DNA of 36,357 nt from Bacillota bacterium (GTDB taxonomy: Bacteria; Bacillota; Clostridia; Christensenellales; UMGS416), in contig JAEWRW010000062.1 of the NCBI GenBank assembly GCA_023398815.1, forward strand, positions 1 through 36,357, written 5' to 3'. Numbering within the stretch: position 1 is the first letter of the stretch; the number at the start of each line of letters is the position of its first letter. Positions 15,621 through 22,948 of the stretch are shown piece by piece. Both the position numbers and the translations under genes were made by a program. The notes below the pieces were generated by a model. It did no database searches, was not told the origin of the DNA, and saw nothing but the letters and a program-made list of their open reading frames with translations.

Positions 15621-16682
15621 TTATTTCACCTTGACCGGCCCACCGGTGCGGGCGGACTCGTACACCGCCAGGATGATGGCCAGCGGGCTGCGGGCCTCCT
15701 CGCCGGTCACCTTGGGCGCGCGGCCCTCAAGGATCGCATCTACCACGTCCTGAATCTGCCGCTGGTGGCTGCTGGCCCCGATGGCGGCGCTGGACGCGCC
15801 GGTCCCTCCCGCGGCGGCCCCTCCCTTGGGGGTGTGGCTGATGGAGCCATAAAACGCTCCACCGCCCTCGCCCTCGGCACGGAAACGTCGGTCGCGCATC
15901 TGGTCGTTCTCAATGATGATGCCGCCGTCGGTGCCGTAGATGTCGAGCCGCGTGCAGTACCCTGGGAAGGCGGCGGTGTTGCCCTCCAGCAGCCCCAGCG
16001 CGCCGTTTTGGAACTTGATCGTCGCGGCAGCCACATCCTCCACCTCAATGCGCTCGTGGGCCAGGGTGGCGCAGTAGGCAGAGACCTCTTCGGCCGGGCC
16101 CATCATGTATTGCAGCAAGTCGACGTAGTGCACGCTCTGGTTCATGAGCGCACCGCCGCCATCCAGCGCCCAGGTGCCGCGCCAGTCGCCGCTGTCATAA
16201 TACTCCTGCGAGCGGTACCACTTGGTGTGGGAGCCGCCGAAGGTGAGCTTGCCAAAGAGACCCTGCTCCAGCGCCTCGCGTGCCTCCAGCATGGCGTCGT
16301 CAAAGCGGTGTTGGCTGATGCAGGAGAGCACGACCCCTGCCTCGTGGCAGGCGGCAATGAGCCGGTCAGCAGCCTCCAGCGTCACGTCGATAGGTTTCTC
16401 CGTCAGTACATGCTTGCCGGCCTTGGCCGCCCGCACGCCGAGGTCGGCGTGCATGCCGCTGGGCACGCACAGGTGCACGAGGTCAATGTCCCCGTCTTTG
16501 AGCATCTCGTCAAAGTCATAGTAGGCCTTGCAGCCCTGGGCCTGCGCCACGGCGTCGGCCTTCTCGCGCACCACGTCGCACACGGCGACGAGCTGGGCGT
16601 TGTCGATGTGGCCCAAAGACTCCACATGGGTGGGGCCGATGGCGCCCAGCCCCACGACGGCACAGCGAATCTTCTTGCTCAT
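15621..16682 (-). CDS. Gfo/Idh/MocA family oxidoreductase (second of two)
   Basis: This 353-residue dehydrogenase has an N-terminal NAD(P)-binding motif CAVVGLGAIGPTH, the family signature HVLTEKPIDVTLEAADRL, and the substrate-domain motif GGGALMNQSVHYVDLLQYMMG with the catalytic-type His. Two ATGs are close together. The downstream one (MSKKIRC) is preferred because it stands 7 nt from GGGAGGA, while the first is only 1-2 nt from it. A Gly/Ala/Ser-rich loop (about residues 285-305) is an insertion relative to typical members. It is second in the operon after the isomerase. Confidence 0.9.
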   Translation of the reverse strand: MSKKIRCAVVGLGAIGPTHVESLGHIDNAQLVAVCDVVREKADAVAQAQGCKAYYDFDEMLKDGDIDLVHLCVPSGMHADLGVRAAKAGKHVLTEKPIDVTLEAADRLIAACHEAGVVLSCISQHRFDDAMLEAREALEQGLFGKLTFGGSHTKWYRSQEYYDSGDWRGTWALDGGGALMNQSVHYVDLLQYMMGPAEEVSAYCATLAHERIEVEDVAAATIKFQNGALGLLEGNTAAFPGYCTRLDIYGTDGGIIIENDQMRDRRFRAEGEGGGAFYGSISHTPKGGAAAGGTGASSAAIGASSHQRQIQDVVDAILEGRAPKVTGEEARSPLAIILAVYESARTGGPVKVK

Positions 16683-16718
16683 GATCATTCCTCCCGCGTT
16701 CTCATAGATTCTTCGCCC

Positions 16719-17585
16719 TCAGGCGGTCACTTCGGCAATCAGCGCCTTCAGCGCGTCGGCAGCGACGGCGAATTTCTCAGCCCCGGTGCCGGGGATGGCG
16801 TCGTTGTTGGCAAGGTGGGGCTCGATGCTCAGGAACCCTTCATACCCGCCGACCCACAGGTCCCGCAGAATCTCCCGGCAGTTGCCGTCGCCCTGCCCCA
16901 CTGGACGATGAGCGTCGGAGACGACCGCCACCTCAAACCCACGGTCGGCCTGGGCCGCGTCGTCGGTGTAGATCGAGTCCTTCATGTGCAGGTAGCGGAT
17001 GCGATGGCGGAGCAGCTGGTAGGCGTCGGGCCAGTTGCGCTCGCCGCACTGCACGAAGTTTGACGGGTCATAGGTCGCCCACAGTGCCGGGCTGTCGATG
17101 GTGTCGAGGATATCCAGACACCGGGCGGCGGTGTCGCCGTAGATGTGCTTCTCATTCTCGTGGAGCAACACGACGTCGTTGCGGCGGGCATAGTCGGCGA
17201 AGGCAGCCATGCGCTCCAGCACCTCACCCCGCCAGGCGGCCGGGTCATCCTGGGGCGGCAGAAAGAAGCTGAACACCCGAATGTAGGGAGTGTTGAGGGT
17301 GTGGGCCAGTTCCACCACCCGGCGGAACGCCTCAAAGTGCGGGGCAAAGCGGTCAGTGATTTGCACCTTGCCAATGGGCGAGCCCAGGGCGGAAACAGCA
17401 AAGCCGCGGCTGGCGAGCATCTGCCCCGCCTGCGCGGCCTGTTGGGGGGTGAAATCGGCGATGTTGCGCCCGTCGGCGCTGCGAAGCTCCACATACCGGA
17501 TGCCGTGGCGCTCCAGCTCGTCCATCTGGCCGGTCAGAGCGTCACAGATTTCGTCGGCAAAGGCCGACAACACAAACTTGCTCAT
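16719..17585 (-). CDS. Sugar phosphate isomerase/epimerase (xylose isomerase-like TIM barrel)
   Basis: This 288-residue protein is of the AP-endonuclease-2/IolE/IolI-like TIM-barrel family. It starts MSKFVLSAFADEICDALTGQMDELERHGIRYVELRS. Metal-binding residues of the family are visible as Glu in VVLLHENEKHIYGD, Asp in WATYDPSNF, His in RYLHMKDS and the terminal Glu in FLSIEPHL. Members isomerise or epimerise sugars, keto-inositols or hydroxypyruvate. It is the first gene behind the promoter at 17674-17702, with AGGAG before the ATG. Together with two Gfo/Idh enzymes it suggests oxidation-isomerisation of a sugar or cyclitol. Confidence 0.9.
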   Translation of the reverse strand: MSKFVLSAFADEICDALTGQMDELERHGIRYVELRSADGRNIADFTPQQAAQAGQMLASRGFAVSALGSPIGKVQITDRFAPHFEAFRRVVELAHTLNTPYIRVFSFFLPPQDDPAAWRGEVLERMAAFADYARRNDVVLLHENEKHIYGDTAARCLDILDTIDSPALWATYDPSNFVQCGERNWPDAYQLLRHRIRYLHMKDSIYTDDAAQADRGFEVAVVSDAHRPVGQGDGNCREILRDLWVGGYEGFLSIEPHLANNDAIPGTGAEKFAVAADALKALIAEVTA

Positions 17586-17622
17586 GAGGGCTCCTCTCCA
17601 TCGGCGGGGCACACACCAAGAG

Positions 17623-17654
17623 CCGTCTGTGCCAACCGCTAGGAGCACAGACGG
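17623..17654 (-). promoter_or_regulatory. Leader hairpin of the sugar/fumarase operon
   Basis: A perfect 10-bp stem CCGTCTGTGC/GCACAGACGG with a 12-nt loop lies a few nt downstream of the predicted start site and 38 bp before the first ATG. No U-tract follows, so it is more likely a protective or regulatory hairpin than a terminator. Confidence 0.5.
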
Positions 17655-17673
17655 ACCCGCCGGGTTTGGTTTC

Positions 17674-17702
17674 ATATTACAAAGCGCCCTCGGGAATTTC
17701 AA
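17674..17702 (-). promoter_or_regulatory. Promoter of the 17585-10638 operon
   Basis: On the minus strand TTGAAA is followed after 17 nt by TAATAT. The predicted leader is about 80 nt. Confidence 0.7.
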
Positions 17703-17782
17703 TAGATTTCCACAAATTCGTGGACTGAAATGGATTTTTCCCAACTCTGTTCCTTGTGCGCCGCGCCGTTTGGGGGTATGCT

Positions 17783-17796
17783 GGAAAGCGTTTTCA
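17783..17796. promoter_or_regulatory. Candidate cre site (CcpA operator)
   Basis: GGAAAGCGTTTTCA fits the catabolite-responsive element consensus TGWAANCGNTNWCA at all but the first base and is nearly palindromic. It lies about 80 bp upstream of the -35 box of the sugar/fumarase operon, a position more typical of CcpA activation than of roadblock repression. Confidence 0.5.
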
Positions 17797-18024
17797 GGCC
17801 CGATCGGCGCACTTTGTTGTTCTTTGTATCTGGATATCAAAATATGCTGCTGGATGCATTGAATTCGCAGAACCGATGTGGTATATATTATGTGGGGAAT
17901 TTTGGCGCAACAAACTTCTTTCCCCGAATGTATGAAACACTGCAGAATGCGCAATATTACTTATAAGCACGCAACAATGCTGACATATGCCTGTGCGCAA
18001 GAGACTTCAAACGAGGTGAAAGCA

Positions 18025-18300
18025 ATGACAAAGGAAATGGACAGAGTCGTGATTCTCTCCGACAAGCTGAAGGCGTTGTCCCATCCCCATCGGCTGCGCA
18101 TCGTGCAGGATTTGATGGCCCAGTCCCGCAATGTGACGACCATTCAAGAGTCGTTGGGCATCCCGCAGCCCAGCGTTTCGGCCCATTTGGCCAAGCTCAA
18201 GACCGCCGGCATCATCGAGGGGCACCGCAGCGGACAGGAGATCTACTACGAGGTCGTGGATGACGACTCCAAGGACCTGATCCACTCGCTGTTCGACTGA
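18025..18300 (+). CDS. ArsR/SmtB-type winged-helix regulator
   Basis: This 91-residue single-domain HTH protein has LKALSHPHRLRIVQDLMAQSRNVTTIQESLGIPQPSVSAHLAKLKTAGIIEGHRSGQEIYYEV, the classic ArsR-family pattern (LSHPxRLRI ... QPSVSxHL recognition helix ... GxxxYY wing). The usual metal-binding CxC of helix 3 is absent and no Cys remains, so it is probably not a metal sensor of the ArsR or CmtR kind. GAGGTGA precedes the chosen ATG; the frame is open 49 codons further upstream in AT-rich non-coding sequence. It is divergent from the sugar/fumarase operon and could control it. Confidence 0.87.
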   Translation: MTKEMDRVVILSDKLKALSHPHRLRIVQDLMAQSRNVTTIQESLGIPQPSVSAHLAKLKTAGIIEGHRSGQEIYYEVVDDDSKDLIHSLFD

Positions 18301-18340
18301 GAAACAGCCACCCCCGGCGTGGGAACCTTCTGCCAACCGG

Positions 18341-18368
18341 AAAGGGCACCATTTGGGTTGCCCTTTTT
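18341..18368 (+). terminator. Terminator of the ArsR gene
   Basis: The stem AAAGGGCA/TGCCCTTT with an 10-nt loop is followed by TT then C and TTTT, 40 bp after the stop. Confidence 0.7.
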
Positions 18369-18484
18369 CATTTTGCCCAAAACACCGGGAAGCATAGACA
18401 AATGGCACGACGCACCGGGCGCAGACCACACTAGACAAGTGCCATGCAGTCGCATTCCCCGTTATGCGGCATCACGTATCTGCA

Positions 18485-20647
18485 CTAGCGGCTGGGCTTC
18501 CCGTCAGGCTTCTTGCGGTTGACGGTGCGCGCCGCACGCCTGTGCCGAACCAGCAGCACAACGGCCGCCGCTGCCGCCACACCAACCCCGCCGCCCGCCG
18601 CCCACGGCCACCAAAGTAAGTACCCCGCAGACTCGGTCCAATCCGGGTTGCCCTGGGGTGTCAGCACCACGTAGCAAATCGCATTGCCATCGGGCAGGTT
18701 GTCGTCCACCGTGCTGTCGTCATAGGCGGCGTAGACGACGTCGTACCCCTCCACCGCGGCGGCATTGGCGGCCTGCACCGGGTACGTGCCTTGCACCGAC
18801 TCCAGATCGTGCTGGATGACGATGGGCCCATCCTGGGCGTCGGTATCCAGTTCGTTGTGGGCCGCGTTGAGGTAGAAGATCCCTGAAGTATCAAAATACA
18901 GCGCGGTCAACGGCTCCAGCGTCCGCAAGCCGTTGTAGCTCACATCCAGCGCTACCAACCCCTCCCGCACGATGGGTTTGAGGTCGGTGATGTGGTTGTG
19001 AGCCAGATCCAGATAAAGCAGCTTTTTCAGGCCCTTCAAAGGTGTCAGGTCGGCAATGGCATTCCCCCGCGCCCGCAGCACTGCCAGCTCCCCGCACCCC
19101 TTCAGGGGGGCGAGACTGGCCACGCCGGTGTCGTTGACGTTGAGATCCGCCAGCGCCGCAAGGCCCTTCAGGGGGGCGAGGTTCCCCACCGGGTTGCCGG
19201 CCAGCGAAAGCTGAGTAAGCGCCGTGCAGCCAGCCAGAGGCGAAAGATCGGTCACGCCATTCTGGTCGGCCAGCAGCTGCTCCAGGCCGTTCATGCCTTG
19301 GAGCGCCGCAAGGCTCGTGACCCCGTTGCCGGAGCATACCAACGACTGCAACGGCAGGCCTTTGAGCGGGGAGAGGTCGGTGACGCGGTTGCCCGCCATA
19401 TTCAGGGCATTGAGCAACGTAAGCCCCGCCAAAGGGCTAAGGTCGGCCACGACGTTGTTCTGCGCGCTCAACGCGGAGAGCGCTGTGCAGCCCGCCACCG
19501 GCGAGAGGTCGGTCAGCCCATTGCGGTCAAGGTTCAGGGCGTCGAGAGCCGTTAGCCCTCGAAGTGGCGCAAGGTCGGTCACCTTATTATCTGCTAGGTC
19601 CAGGTAGGTCAGCGCCGTCAGGCCCGAAAGGGCCGTGATGTCCTCAAGCCCGCAGCCGGCGCAGGATAGCTCCTGCAGGCCAGCGAGCGCCTTCACCGGC
19701 GTCAGGTCGGTCACCTCGGTGTTACTGACCGAAAGCGTCTCCAATGCCGAGAGCCCCGCCACCGGCGTGAGATCGTCCACCTTGGTGTCGTCCAGCAGCA
19801 GCGTTTGCAGCTTCGTCAGGGAACCCATCGCTGGGAGTGCGGTCAACCCGGTGTCCGAAAGGTCGAGGTAGACAAGGCTATCAAGCCCCGTAGGTAGCGC
19901 CGTGATGCCGGTCTTGGCGAGTGACAGCTTCTGCAGCGCCCCATGCCCGGCCAGCGGTGTGGCGTCGGTCGCCTTGTTGCCTGTCAAGTCCAGCAGCGTC
20001 AGTTTGCTCAGGTTCCGCAGGGGCGCAAGGTCGGTCACCTCGTTGTCCGCCAGCCAAAGCTGCTCCAGGGCCGGGAAGGCCGCCAGCGTAGCAATGTCGG
20101 AAATGCCGTTGCCCGCCAAGTCCAGCTGGGTCAACCCCACCATGCCTTTGAGGGGCGTCAGGTCGGCCACACCCACCTGCGCCGCGTCCAGCGATGTCAG
20201 GCCGGTCAACCCCTCAATCCTGGCAAAGCTGGGCAGGAGGTTGCCCGTCACCGCCAGCGTGCGCAACGCCGTCAGGCCCCCCAGCGGCCCCAGGTCGTCC
20301 ACGCCGTTATAGGAAAGATCCAAGCTGGCAAGCTTCCCCAGGCCCTGCAGGGGCGCAAGGTCGGTCACGCCGTTGTGGCTCACGTCCAGCCCAGTCAGCC
20401 CCACACACTTTTGCAGGCCCGTCAGGTCGGCGATGTCCCTGGCGCTCAGGTAGAGCTCCCCCTGGTAGGCCGCCAACTCCGTGTCGGTCAGCGTGCCGTC
20501 CCGGTCGGCATCCAGGCCCGCATCCAGCAGGGCGGTTTTCAGGTTGTCGTCGGGGATATCGGCCGGCGTCGCCGCGGCCAGGGCCCCCATGGGAAACAGG
20601 GCGCAAACCAATGCCGTCAGCGCCGCCATCGCCATTCGCTTCTGCAT
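18485..20647 (-). CDS. Leucine-rich-repeat surface protein, membrane anchored
   Basis: This 720-residue secreted protein has a signal peptide MQKRMAMAALTALVCALFPMGALAAA. A dockerin/EF-hand-like segment follows (DADRDGTLTDTELAAYQ, about 45-62). From about residue 75 to 560 runs a long array of about 22-residue internalin-type leucine-rich repeats (unit L-x2-L-x-L-x2-N-x-[IV]-[TS]-D-[LI]-x-P-L). Then come a non-repeat region with Asp-rich turns (about 590-670), one transmembrane helix (GGGVGVAAAAAVVLLV, about 680-697) and a basic cytoplasmic tail. Such proteins bind ligands or host or neighbour cells at the surface. GAGAGGTG precedes the ATG. The repeats are DNA-level similar, so copy number may vary between strains. 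Confidence 0.88.
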   Translation of the reverse strand: MQKRMAMAALTALVCALFPMGALAAATPADIPDDNLKTALLDAGLDADRDGTLTDTELAAYQGELYLSARDIADLTGLQKCVGLTGLDVSHNGVTDLAPLQGLGKLASLDLSYNGVDDLGPLGGLTALRTLAVTGNLLPSFARIEGLTGLTSLDAAQVGVADLTPLKGMVGLTQLDLAGNGISDIATLAAFPALEQLWLADNEVTDLAPLRNLSKLTLLDLTGNKATDATPLAGHGALQKLSLAKTGITALPTGLDSLVYLDLSDTGLTALPAMGSLTKLQTLLLDDTKVDDLTPVAGLSALETLSVSNTEVTDLTPVKALAGLQELSCAGCGLEDITALSGLTALTYLDLADNKVTDLAPLRGLTALDALNLDRNGLTDLSPVAGCTALSALSAQNNVVADLSPLAGLTLLNALNMAGNRVTDLSPLKGLPLQSLVCSGNGVTSLAALQGMNGLEQLLADQNGVTDLSPLAGCTALTQLSLAGNPVGNLAPLKGLAALADLNVNDTGVASLAPLKGCGELAVLRARGNAIADLTPLKGLKKLLYLDLAHNHITDLKPIVREGLVALDVSYNGLRTLEPLTALYFDTSGIFYLNAAHNELDTDAQDGPIVIQHDLESVQGTYPVQAANAAAVEGYDVVYAAYDDSTVDDNLPDGNAICYVVLTPQGNPDWTESAGYLLWWPWAAGGGVGVAAAAAVVLLVRHRRAARTVNRKKPDGKPSR

Positions 20648-20664
20648 GCATTCACCTCTCTCCC

Positions 20665-20693
20665 ATTATAGGCCGGGCCGGACGGGCGGTAAA
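20665..20693 (-). promoter_or_regulatory. Promoter of the LRR protein gene
   Basis: TTTACC-N17-TATAAT on the minus strand ends 18 bp upstream of the start codon, leaving a very short leader with GAGAGGTG. Confidence 0.75.
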
Positions 20694-20806
20694 CTGCCAA
20701 TTGCGCCACAGTCCCGGGATATGGAATCTCGCCATGAGAGAGCAGCGAAGCACAGTGGAGGTTGGGCGGAGAGCATCGACCTCCGTCTGCATCACCCACA
20801 TAACAA

Positions 20807-20837
20807 GAAAGGGAGCAAGCCTTCGGCTTGCTCCCTT
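20807..20837. repeat. Terminator-like hairpin flanking element copy 1, left
   Basis: The 31-bp block GAAAGGGAGCAAGCC-TTC-GGCTTGCTCCCTT is identical, except one loop base, to 21106-21136 on the other side of the element. It has an 11-bp perfect stem. Confidence 0.85.
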
Positions 20838-21105
20838 CGTGTGTCAACAAACCAGTAGAACGAGCTGAGGATAACGAACCGACCGCCGATTCATTCGGCG
20901 GGAGGAAAGAAGGAGCAGTACTAGCAAAAAAAGAAACTCGCCTGCTAGCGCAACGTATCCTTACAAGTCCGCATGAGAGCTACCATTTGTAATCGGTCGG
21001 CGACCTGTGCGGCGACCGATCTGGCCATAACGAGAACAAGCACTTTGAATCGCGGCTGTCGCCACAGCGGCAGACGCGAAAGGCTGTCGACTTTGTCGAC
21101 AGCCT
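20838..21105 (+). ncRNA. Structured RNA element copy 1 (HEARO / omega-RNA-like)
   Basis: This 268-bp element reads, 5' to 3': hairpin CCGCCGA-TTCAT-TCGGCGG (20883-20901) followed by GAGGAAAG; a CGCAACGTA...CGCATGAGAGCTACC block; hairpin ATCGGTC/GACCGAT closing the 15-nt loop GGCGACCTGTGCGGC (20992-21020); TGGCCATAACGAGAACAAGC; then TTGAATCGCGG with GCTGT-CGCC-ACAGC; GCGAAAGGC; and a terminal 10-bp hairpin with arms GGCTGTCGAC/GTCGACAGCC (21082-21104). The same order recurs in three other places with compensatory changes. The UUCAU-loop hairpin, the ...AUG-GUGCC-like block and the GCCA...GAACAA block recall the omega RNA of IscB nucleases (HEARO). No nuclease gene is present. Confidence 0.65.
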
Positions 21106-21136
21106 GAAAGGGAGCAAGCCTTTGGCTTGCTCCCTT
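21106..21136 (-). terminator. motB terminator, right flank of element copy 1
   Basis: An 11-bp stem GGGAGCAAGCC/GGCTTGCTCCC with a TTT loop begins 13 bp downstream of the motB stop, followed on the minus strand by TTTC. It is duplicated at 20807-20837. Confidence 0.7.
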
Positions 21137-21148
21137 GATATCCCTTGG

Positions 21149-21973
21149 TCAATCGGCGTTGTCGGCGGTGGAATTGATCTGCGCCAGGCGGCTGATGGAA
21201 TCCTTGAGGATCACGATGTTGACCCGGCGGTTCTTGGACATGTTGGCCTCGGTGTCATTGGGGGCCACAGGGGCGTACTCCCCATACCCGCGGGAGGACA
21301 TGCGTTTGGGGCTCAGATCCTTGTTGCTGGTGAGCAGCAGCTTCAGCACGGTGTTGGCACGGGCCGAGGAAAGTTCCCAGTTCGACGGATACTGAGTGGT
21401 ATTGATGGGGTCGTTGTCGGTGTGCCCCTCCACGCTGATCTCATTCTCCGCCAGCGGGGTCAGGATCTTCGCGAGCTTCTCCACCAGTGTTTTGGCGCTG
21501 TCACTGAGCTCAGCGCTGCCCTTGGCAAAGAGCAGCTTGGTGTTGACGGTGATGACCAGGCCCTGGCTGCGCAGTGTCACCGACACATCGTCACCCAGAT
21601 GTTCCTGCGCCAGCAAACCTTCCAGCTGCGCCTTCACGTTCTCCATGGCCTCCACCTCGTCGGTGTTTCCGAGGCTGCCGGAGGAAGGCTTGGGCGTGTT
21701 CTCCACACCCGAGGGCATCTCGGTGCTCTGGGGGGTGAATACAGGGTAAATGAGGTCGCCGGACTGGCCGCCGGACTGATCAGCCGGGGCCGAATCGCCA
21801 AAGACCTCCCCCAGGGACTGAATGACCTGGAGGTATTTTTCCTTGTCCACGTTGCTGATGGCAAAGAGGATGATAAAGAACGCCAGCAGAAGGGTGATGA
21901 GGTCGGAATAGGTGAGAAGCCACCGTTCCCCATTTTCCTTCTCTTCTTCCTCATGGTGCGTGTTCATGCTCAC
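21149..21973 (-). CDS. motB: MotB/OmpA family stator protein
   Basis: This 274-residue protein has one N-terminal transmembrane helix with the ion-carrying Asp24 in TYSDLITLLLAFFIILFAIS. A variable linker (about 50-125) follows, then an OmpA-like peptidoglycan-binding domain (about 135-265) with NWELSSARANTVLKLL and GYGEYAPVAPNDTEANMSKNRRVNI. With MotA it forms the stator that couples ion flow to flagellar rotation. The start is GTG, overlapping the motA stop as GTGA with AGGTG 7 nt upstream; the ATG two codons later is too far from that site. No other flagellar gene is visible nearby, so a non-flagellar energising role cannot be excluded. Confidence 0.9.
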   Translation of the reverse strand: MSMNTHHEEEEKENGERWLLTYSDLITLLLAFFIILFAISNVDKEKYLQVIQSLGEVFGDSAPADQSGGQSGDLIYPVFTPQSTEMPSGVENTPKPSSGSLGNTDEVEAMENVKAQLEGLLAQEHLGDDVSVTLRSQGLVITVNTKLLFAKGSAELSDSAKTLVEKLAKILTPLAENEISVEGHTDNDPINTTQYPSNWELSSARANTVLKLLLTSNKDLSPKRMSSRGYGEYAPVAPNDTEANMSKNRRVNIVILKDSISRLAQINSTADNAD

Positions 21974-22773
21974 GCGTCTTCACCTGCCCGCGCGCTGGCC
22001 TTGGCCGGGGCGCTCTTGCCGGCGGCCTTCTCAAAGTAAGCCAGGTTCATCTTCTCCCGCACGGTGTCGGGGTGGTCACCCGCCTGGATGGAAAGAATGC
22101 CTTCGATGATGAGTTCGTTGACCAGTTTTTCCTTGGTGGCCTTGGTCTTGATCTTGCCCTCGAAGGGCAGCCACAGGAGGTTGGCCAGGCCAACGCCGTA
22201 CAGGGTGGCAATGAACGCCAGTGAGATGCTGTGGGCCAGTTCAGAAGGGTCATCCAACCCGCCGCCCAGCACGGTGATGAGGCCCATGACCGTGCCGATG
22301 ATGCCCATGGTGGGCGAGAAACCGCCGGCGGCACCGAAGACCTTGGCACCGCGGGCGTATACATCATTCTGGAGGTACATGTCCCAACTCAGGATGTCCT
22401 TGGTCGTCTCCGACTCGGTGCCATCAATGATAAGGCGGACGCCCTTTTCAATAAAGGGGTTCTTGATGCTGGTCATTTCGTTTTCCAATGCCAGCAGACC
22501 CTCGCGCCGGGCGATCTCCGAGAAGCGAACCATGGTGTTGATGGTGCCGACCTCGTCGAGCTTCTGGTTGGTGAAGATGACCTTGAACATGCGGCCAAGA
22601 AGTTTGAGGTCCTGCATGGGGAAGAACAAGATGACGGCACCGATGGTACCGCCCAGTATGATCGGGATGGAAGTGGGGGAATAAATTCCTCCAATGTCGC
22701 CACCCTCCCACAGGTACCCGCCAATGACGCCGCCAAACGCGATGAGTATGCCCAGCAGTGACGTGATGTCCAT
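21970..22773 (-). CDS. motA: MotA/ExbB-type stator channel protein
   Basis: This 267-residue protein has the four-helix MotA layout: helix 1 ITSLLGILIAFGGVIGGYLW, helix 2 SIPIILGGTIGAVILFF, a cytoplasmic domain with the rotor-contact region (MVRFSEIARREGLLALENEM), then helix 3 with PTMGIIGTVMGLITVLGG and helix 4 AFIATLYGVGLANLLWLPF. The two conserved Pro-containing channel segments are present. A promoter CTGACA-N17-TATAGT lies directly upstream. It is co-transcribed and translationally coupled with motB. Confidence 0.92.
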   Translation of the reverse strand: MDITSLLGILIAFGGVIGGYLWEGGDIGGIYSPTSIPIILGGTIGAVILFFPMQDLKLLGRMFKVIFTNQKLDEVGTINTMVRFSEIARREGLLALENEMTSIKNPFIEKGVRLIIDGTESETTKDILSWDMYLQNDVYARGAKVFGAAGGFSPTMGIIGTVMGLITVLGGGLDDPSELAHSISLAFIATLYGVGLANLLWLPFEGKIKTKATKEKLVNELIIEGILSIQAGDHPDTVREKMNLAYFEKAAGKSAPAKASARAGEDA

Positions 22774-22796
22774 ACCAACAAGACCTCCAAGTGCTA

Positions 22797-22825
22797 ACTA
22801 TAGATACCCCATTGTGGGCTGTCAG
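22797..22825 (-). promoter_or_regulatory. Promoter of motAB
   Basis: CTGACA-N17-TATAGT on the minus strand ends 24 bp upstream of the motA ATG. Confidence 0.7.
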
Positions 22826-22948
22826 AAACGTTCAATTCCTGCACACCCAACCAAGGGATGTGCCCCGGTTCCCCCTTTATACTTCGGTCAATCCCACGGC
22901 AAACTTAACCGCCCTTTGAAAGGCAAAAGGCCGCGAGGGGTATGCAAA

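Larger units (their letters stand above)
17586..18024. other. 439-bp divergent control region, AT-richer than surroundings
   Basis: There is no gene here. It holds the operon promoter (17674-17702), a leader hairpin (17623-17654), a cre-like site (17783-17796), and further possible promoter-like sequences towards the ArsR gene, such as TATAAG near 17963 on the plus strand. Its base composition is visibly lower in GC than the flanking genes. Confidence 0.7.
20648..21148. other. 501-bp gene-free region between LRR gene and motB
   Basis: It holds the LRR promoter, the structured element copy 1 and its two flanking hairpins. No protein-coding sequence is convincing. Confidence 0.75.

Noticed and set aside
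15765..17063. 432-codon plus-strand open frame opposite the Gfo/Idh and isomerase genes
   Set aside because: It is antisense to two genes with intact signature motifs and shows no recognisable domain or ribosome site.
17586..18024. Riboswitch upstream of the sugar/fumarase operon
   Set aside because: Only one simple hairpin and a promoter are visible; no conserved aptamer signature could be recognised.
19000..20600. Regular repeats that might suggest a CRISPR array or tandem satellite
   Set aside because: The period is about 66 bp, the repeats are translated in frame as 22-residue leucine-rich repeats, and no invariant repeat with unique spacers exists.
20838..21105. Group II or group I intron as explanation for the structured elements near terminators
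   Set aside because: Group IIC introns do insert next to terminators, but no domain V/VI motif or reverse transcriptase was found, the elements are under 500 bp, and they lie with hairpins on both sides.
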